Below are positions 5,264 to 6,745 of a DNA stretch of 6,745 nucleotides, in pieces. The stretch's first letter is position 1. Each line of letters opens with the position of its first letter. Location of the stretch: positions 1-6,745 of the forward strand of contig JAOPZU010000591.1 of NCBI GenBank assembly GCA_025963955.1. The letters are read 5' to 3'. This DNA comes from Solirubrobacterales bacterium (GTDB lineage: Bacteria; Actinomycetota; Thermoleophilia; Solirubrobacterales; Solirubrobacteraceae). Under the pieces are notes generated by a model. It was not told where the DNA came from and did not search any database. It worked only from the letters and a program-made list of their open reading frames with translations. The translations under genes and the position numbers were made by a program.

Positions 5264-6745
5264 GTGCCCCGCCCCATCCTGAGCCGGTCCCGCTGCGCGC
5301 ACGCTGTCGGGGCGCGCGGGGGCGGCCATCTCGCCGCCTTGGTGGTCCTCGTCGCCGCGCTCGCCGGGCCGGCGCCGGCTGCGGCCTTCGACTCCGAGCC
5401 CCATGGGGATCTCACGGTCGAGGCGATGCGCGCCGAGGGCTTCGGCCCGACGGCGGCGAAGGTCGCCTGGGTCGCGAACTACTTCGTCGACTTCTACTCG
5501 CAGGCGTCGAGCGACCCGTATTCCGGTCACGCGGCGAAGAAGGTCGCGCTGGCCGCCCAGCCGATCGGTGCGTTCGAGTACGAGAACTGGTCGCCGACCG
5601 TCATGCACGCGGCGTCGACCTCCCACTTCGACGGGACCGACCGTCCGGGGGGCTTCCCGAACACCGACGCCGTGACGGCCGAGTGGAGCCGCCTGCGCCG
5701 GGCCACGTACAACCTCGTGCGCGCCGCGAAGGCGAAGGGGAGCGCGGTCGACCTGCTCGAGGTGATCGGCATGAGTCTCCACGAGGTCCAGGACTTCTAC
5801 GCGCACGGCAACTGGGTCGAGCGCGTCGGGGACCGCGGCTCCATCCCCGGCTGGGATCCGGGCGTGGAGGGCAGCGTCCCGACCTGGTTCGACGTGCCGG
5901 CCAACCGCCGTGGAACCGTCTACACGTCCTCCTCGACCGGGCATCGCGGGCACGGCTCCTGGCAGCAGGACGGCAACCTGAACCTGTTGAACGGGCTGAG
6001 CAAGGACTGGCCAGGTCGTCCGCGGTACGTCGAGGCGTACATGACGAGCGCGTTCGCGACGCGCCAGTGGGTGCAGGCGATCCGGGACTGGGTGGCGGAC
6101 CCGGTGCTGTGGGACCGGGCCCGCGCCTACGCCGGCGCGCAGAGCGAGCTCGAGGAGGACATCAACGACAACGTCATCGCCGTATCCCGCAACACCGGTC
6201 GCTGGTCGGGTGAGGGCGGACCGTGTCAGCCGGACGTGAGCTTCGACAGCGGACCGACCTGCGGTGCGGGCGAGGGCAAAGGAGGGACCCTTCTGGGGGC
6301 GCGGTCGGCGATCAAGGACTACCACGGTGACCACGACCCGACGAGCTACCGGAAGTCGTTCGAGCGGCTCGTCCCCGGCTTGGCCCTGGATCCGGCCGAC
6401 GTCACCGAGGCGATGGTGCCCGTGGCGTCCTCGCGACCGCTGCAGGCCGCCACGCAGTTCGTCCGCCTCAGGCTCACCCAGGTCCGGGGCATCCAGCTCG
6501 AGGATCCTCTGCCGACCGACGGCGCCGACCTCTACGCGAAGACGCGGATCGCCGGACAGGACTACCTCTCCGCCGTCATCGACGACGCGGACTCCTTCAG
6601 CTTCCCCGCGCCGTACGCGCCGTTCACCTTCCTCCGCGCGGTGCCGCGCGACGGGCGCTACCCCACGCCGGTGACGCAGATCACCGTGAAGATCCACACC
6701 GGGGACGTCCGTTCGGCCGGGACGAACGACGACGTGTACCTGAAC
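5264..6745 (+). CDS. Secreted zinc-dependent phospholipase C/HET-C-like protein with C-terminal PLAT domain (3' truncated)
   Basis: The frame from GTG 5264 (GGAAGG 6 nt upstream) is open for 494 codons to the window edge. Residues 1-41 are a Sec signal peptide: arginines at 3, 8 and 10, hydrophobic core 23-35, Ala-rich cleavage region before F42. The mature N-terminal domain resembles the helical zinc-dependent PLC/HET-C superfamily. Possible metal ligands are H47 (PHGDLTVEAM), D76 (NYFVDFY), H121 (SHFDG), and H173, D177 and H181 in SLHEVQDFYAHGNWVE (171-186), close to the HET-C 'LHtlQDFYAHSNWVE' pattern. A later NGLSKDWPGRPRY stretch (243-255) also fits HET-C-type proteins. The last residues, ITVKIHTGDVRSAGTNDDVY (473-492), are the first strands of a PLAT domain (typical 'V.TGD..GAGTDA.VY'). 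The likely role is an extracellular lipid- or membrane-acting hydrolase, with PLAT for Ca2+-dependent membrane binding. Substrate and activity are inferred; zinc sites need a structure model. Confidence 0.82.
   Translation, partial: MPRPILSRSRCAHAVGARGGGHLAALVVLVAALAGPAPAAAFDSEPHGDLTVEAMRAEGFGPTAAKVAWVANYFVDFYSQASSDPYSGHAAKKVALAAQPIGAFEYENWSPTVMHAASTSHFDGTDRPGGFPNTDAVTAEWSRLRRATYNLVRAAKAKGSAVDLLEVIGMSLHEVQDFYAHGNWVERVGDRGSIPGWDPGVEGSVPTWFDVPANRRGTVYTSSSTGHRGHGSWQQDGNLNLLNGLSKDWPGRPRYVEAYMTSAFATRQWVQAIRDWVADPVLWDRARAYAGAQSELEEDINDNVIAVSRNTGRWSGEGGPCQPDVSFDSGPTCGAGEGKGGTLLGARSAIKDYHGDHDPTSYRKSFERLVPGLALDPADVTEAMVPVASSRPLQAATQFVRLRLTQVRGIQLEDPLPTDGADLYAKTRIAGQDYLSAVIDDADSFSFPAPYAPFTFLRAVPRDGRYPTPVTQITVKIHTGDVRSAGTNDDVYLN

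Noticed and set aside
4949..6697. Minus-strand open frame of 582 codons antisense to the secreted PLC/HET-C-PLAT gene
   Set aside because: The + strand product has signal peptide, HET-C and PLAT motifs. The minus frame is Arg/Val/Gly-rich shadow; only its last 70 codons were kept as a doubtful remnant.
1..6745. CRISPR array, insertion sequence, attachment site or tandem repeats
   Set aside because: No regularly spaced direct repeats, no transposase or integrase, and no direct copy of the tRNA 3' end elsewhere in the window were seen, despite the tRNA at the left edge being a common integration site.

Overview
The window is very GC-rich, with G/C-dominated third codon positions. Its protein families are ones known mainly from actinobacteria: a short CxC-type protein beside an RsbW-like ATPase, and a protein with an 'SPDDGACVMELASMLAG' motif. 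An actinomycete, perhaps of the Thermoleophilia/Solirubrobacterales type, is the best guess. That placement is inferred from family flavour only; there is no phylogenetic marker except the last part of a tRNA.

Layout. (1) Positions 1-28 are the 3' end of a tRNA gene, probably tRNA-Ser, on the + strand. A long inverted repeat follows that could terminate transcription from both sides. (2) Positions 105-2849 hold a compact three-gene minus-strand cluster, in transcription order: a ferric-reductase-like membrane flavocytochrome, an exported FMN-binding-domain protein with the flavinylation motif DxxSGAT, and an ApbE-type FMN transferase. Together they look like a self-contained transmembrane electron-transfer module: NAD(P)H to FAD to two hemes across the membrane to a covalently flavinylated extracytoplasmic carrier, with ApbE attaching the flavin. 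A perfect 10-bp inverted repeat lies directly against the start codon of the first gene. (3) Positions 3022-3841 hold two overlapping minus-strand genes: a small CxCx4C protein and a HATPase of the RsbW/SpoIIAB anti-sigma class. A SigF/SigB-like promoter candidate lies upstream. (4) At 4019, divergent to these, is a + strand gene of an actinobacterial family of unknown function. Its open frame runs antisense into the next gene. (5) Positions 4586-4876 (minus) encode a 96-residue SemiSWEET-type sugar transporter. (6) About 300 bp with no confident gene follow. (7) From 5264 to the window edge runs the start of a large secreted + strand protein. It has a zinc-dependent phospholipase C/HET-C-like helical domain, and a PLAT (lipoxygenase/alpha-toxin) domain begins at the edge. 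This resembles the domain plan of clostridial alpha-toxin.

The clearest functional unit is the flavin electron-transfer cluster. The most striking single gene is the alpha-toxin-like PLC/HET-C plus PLAT protein.
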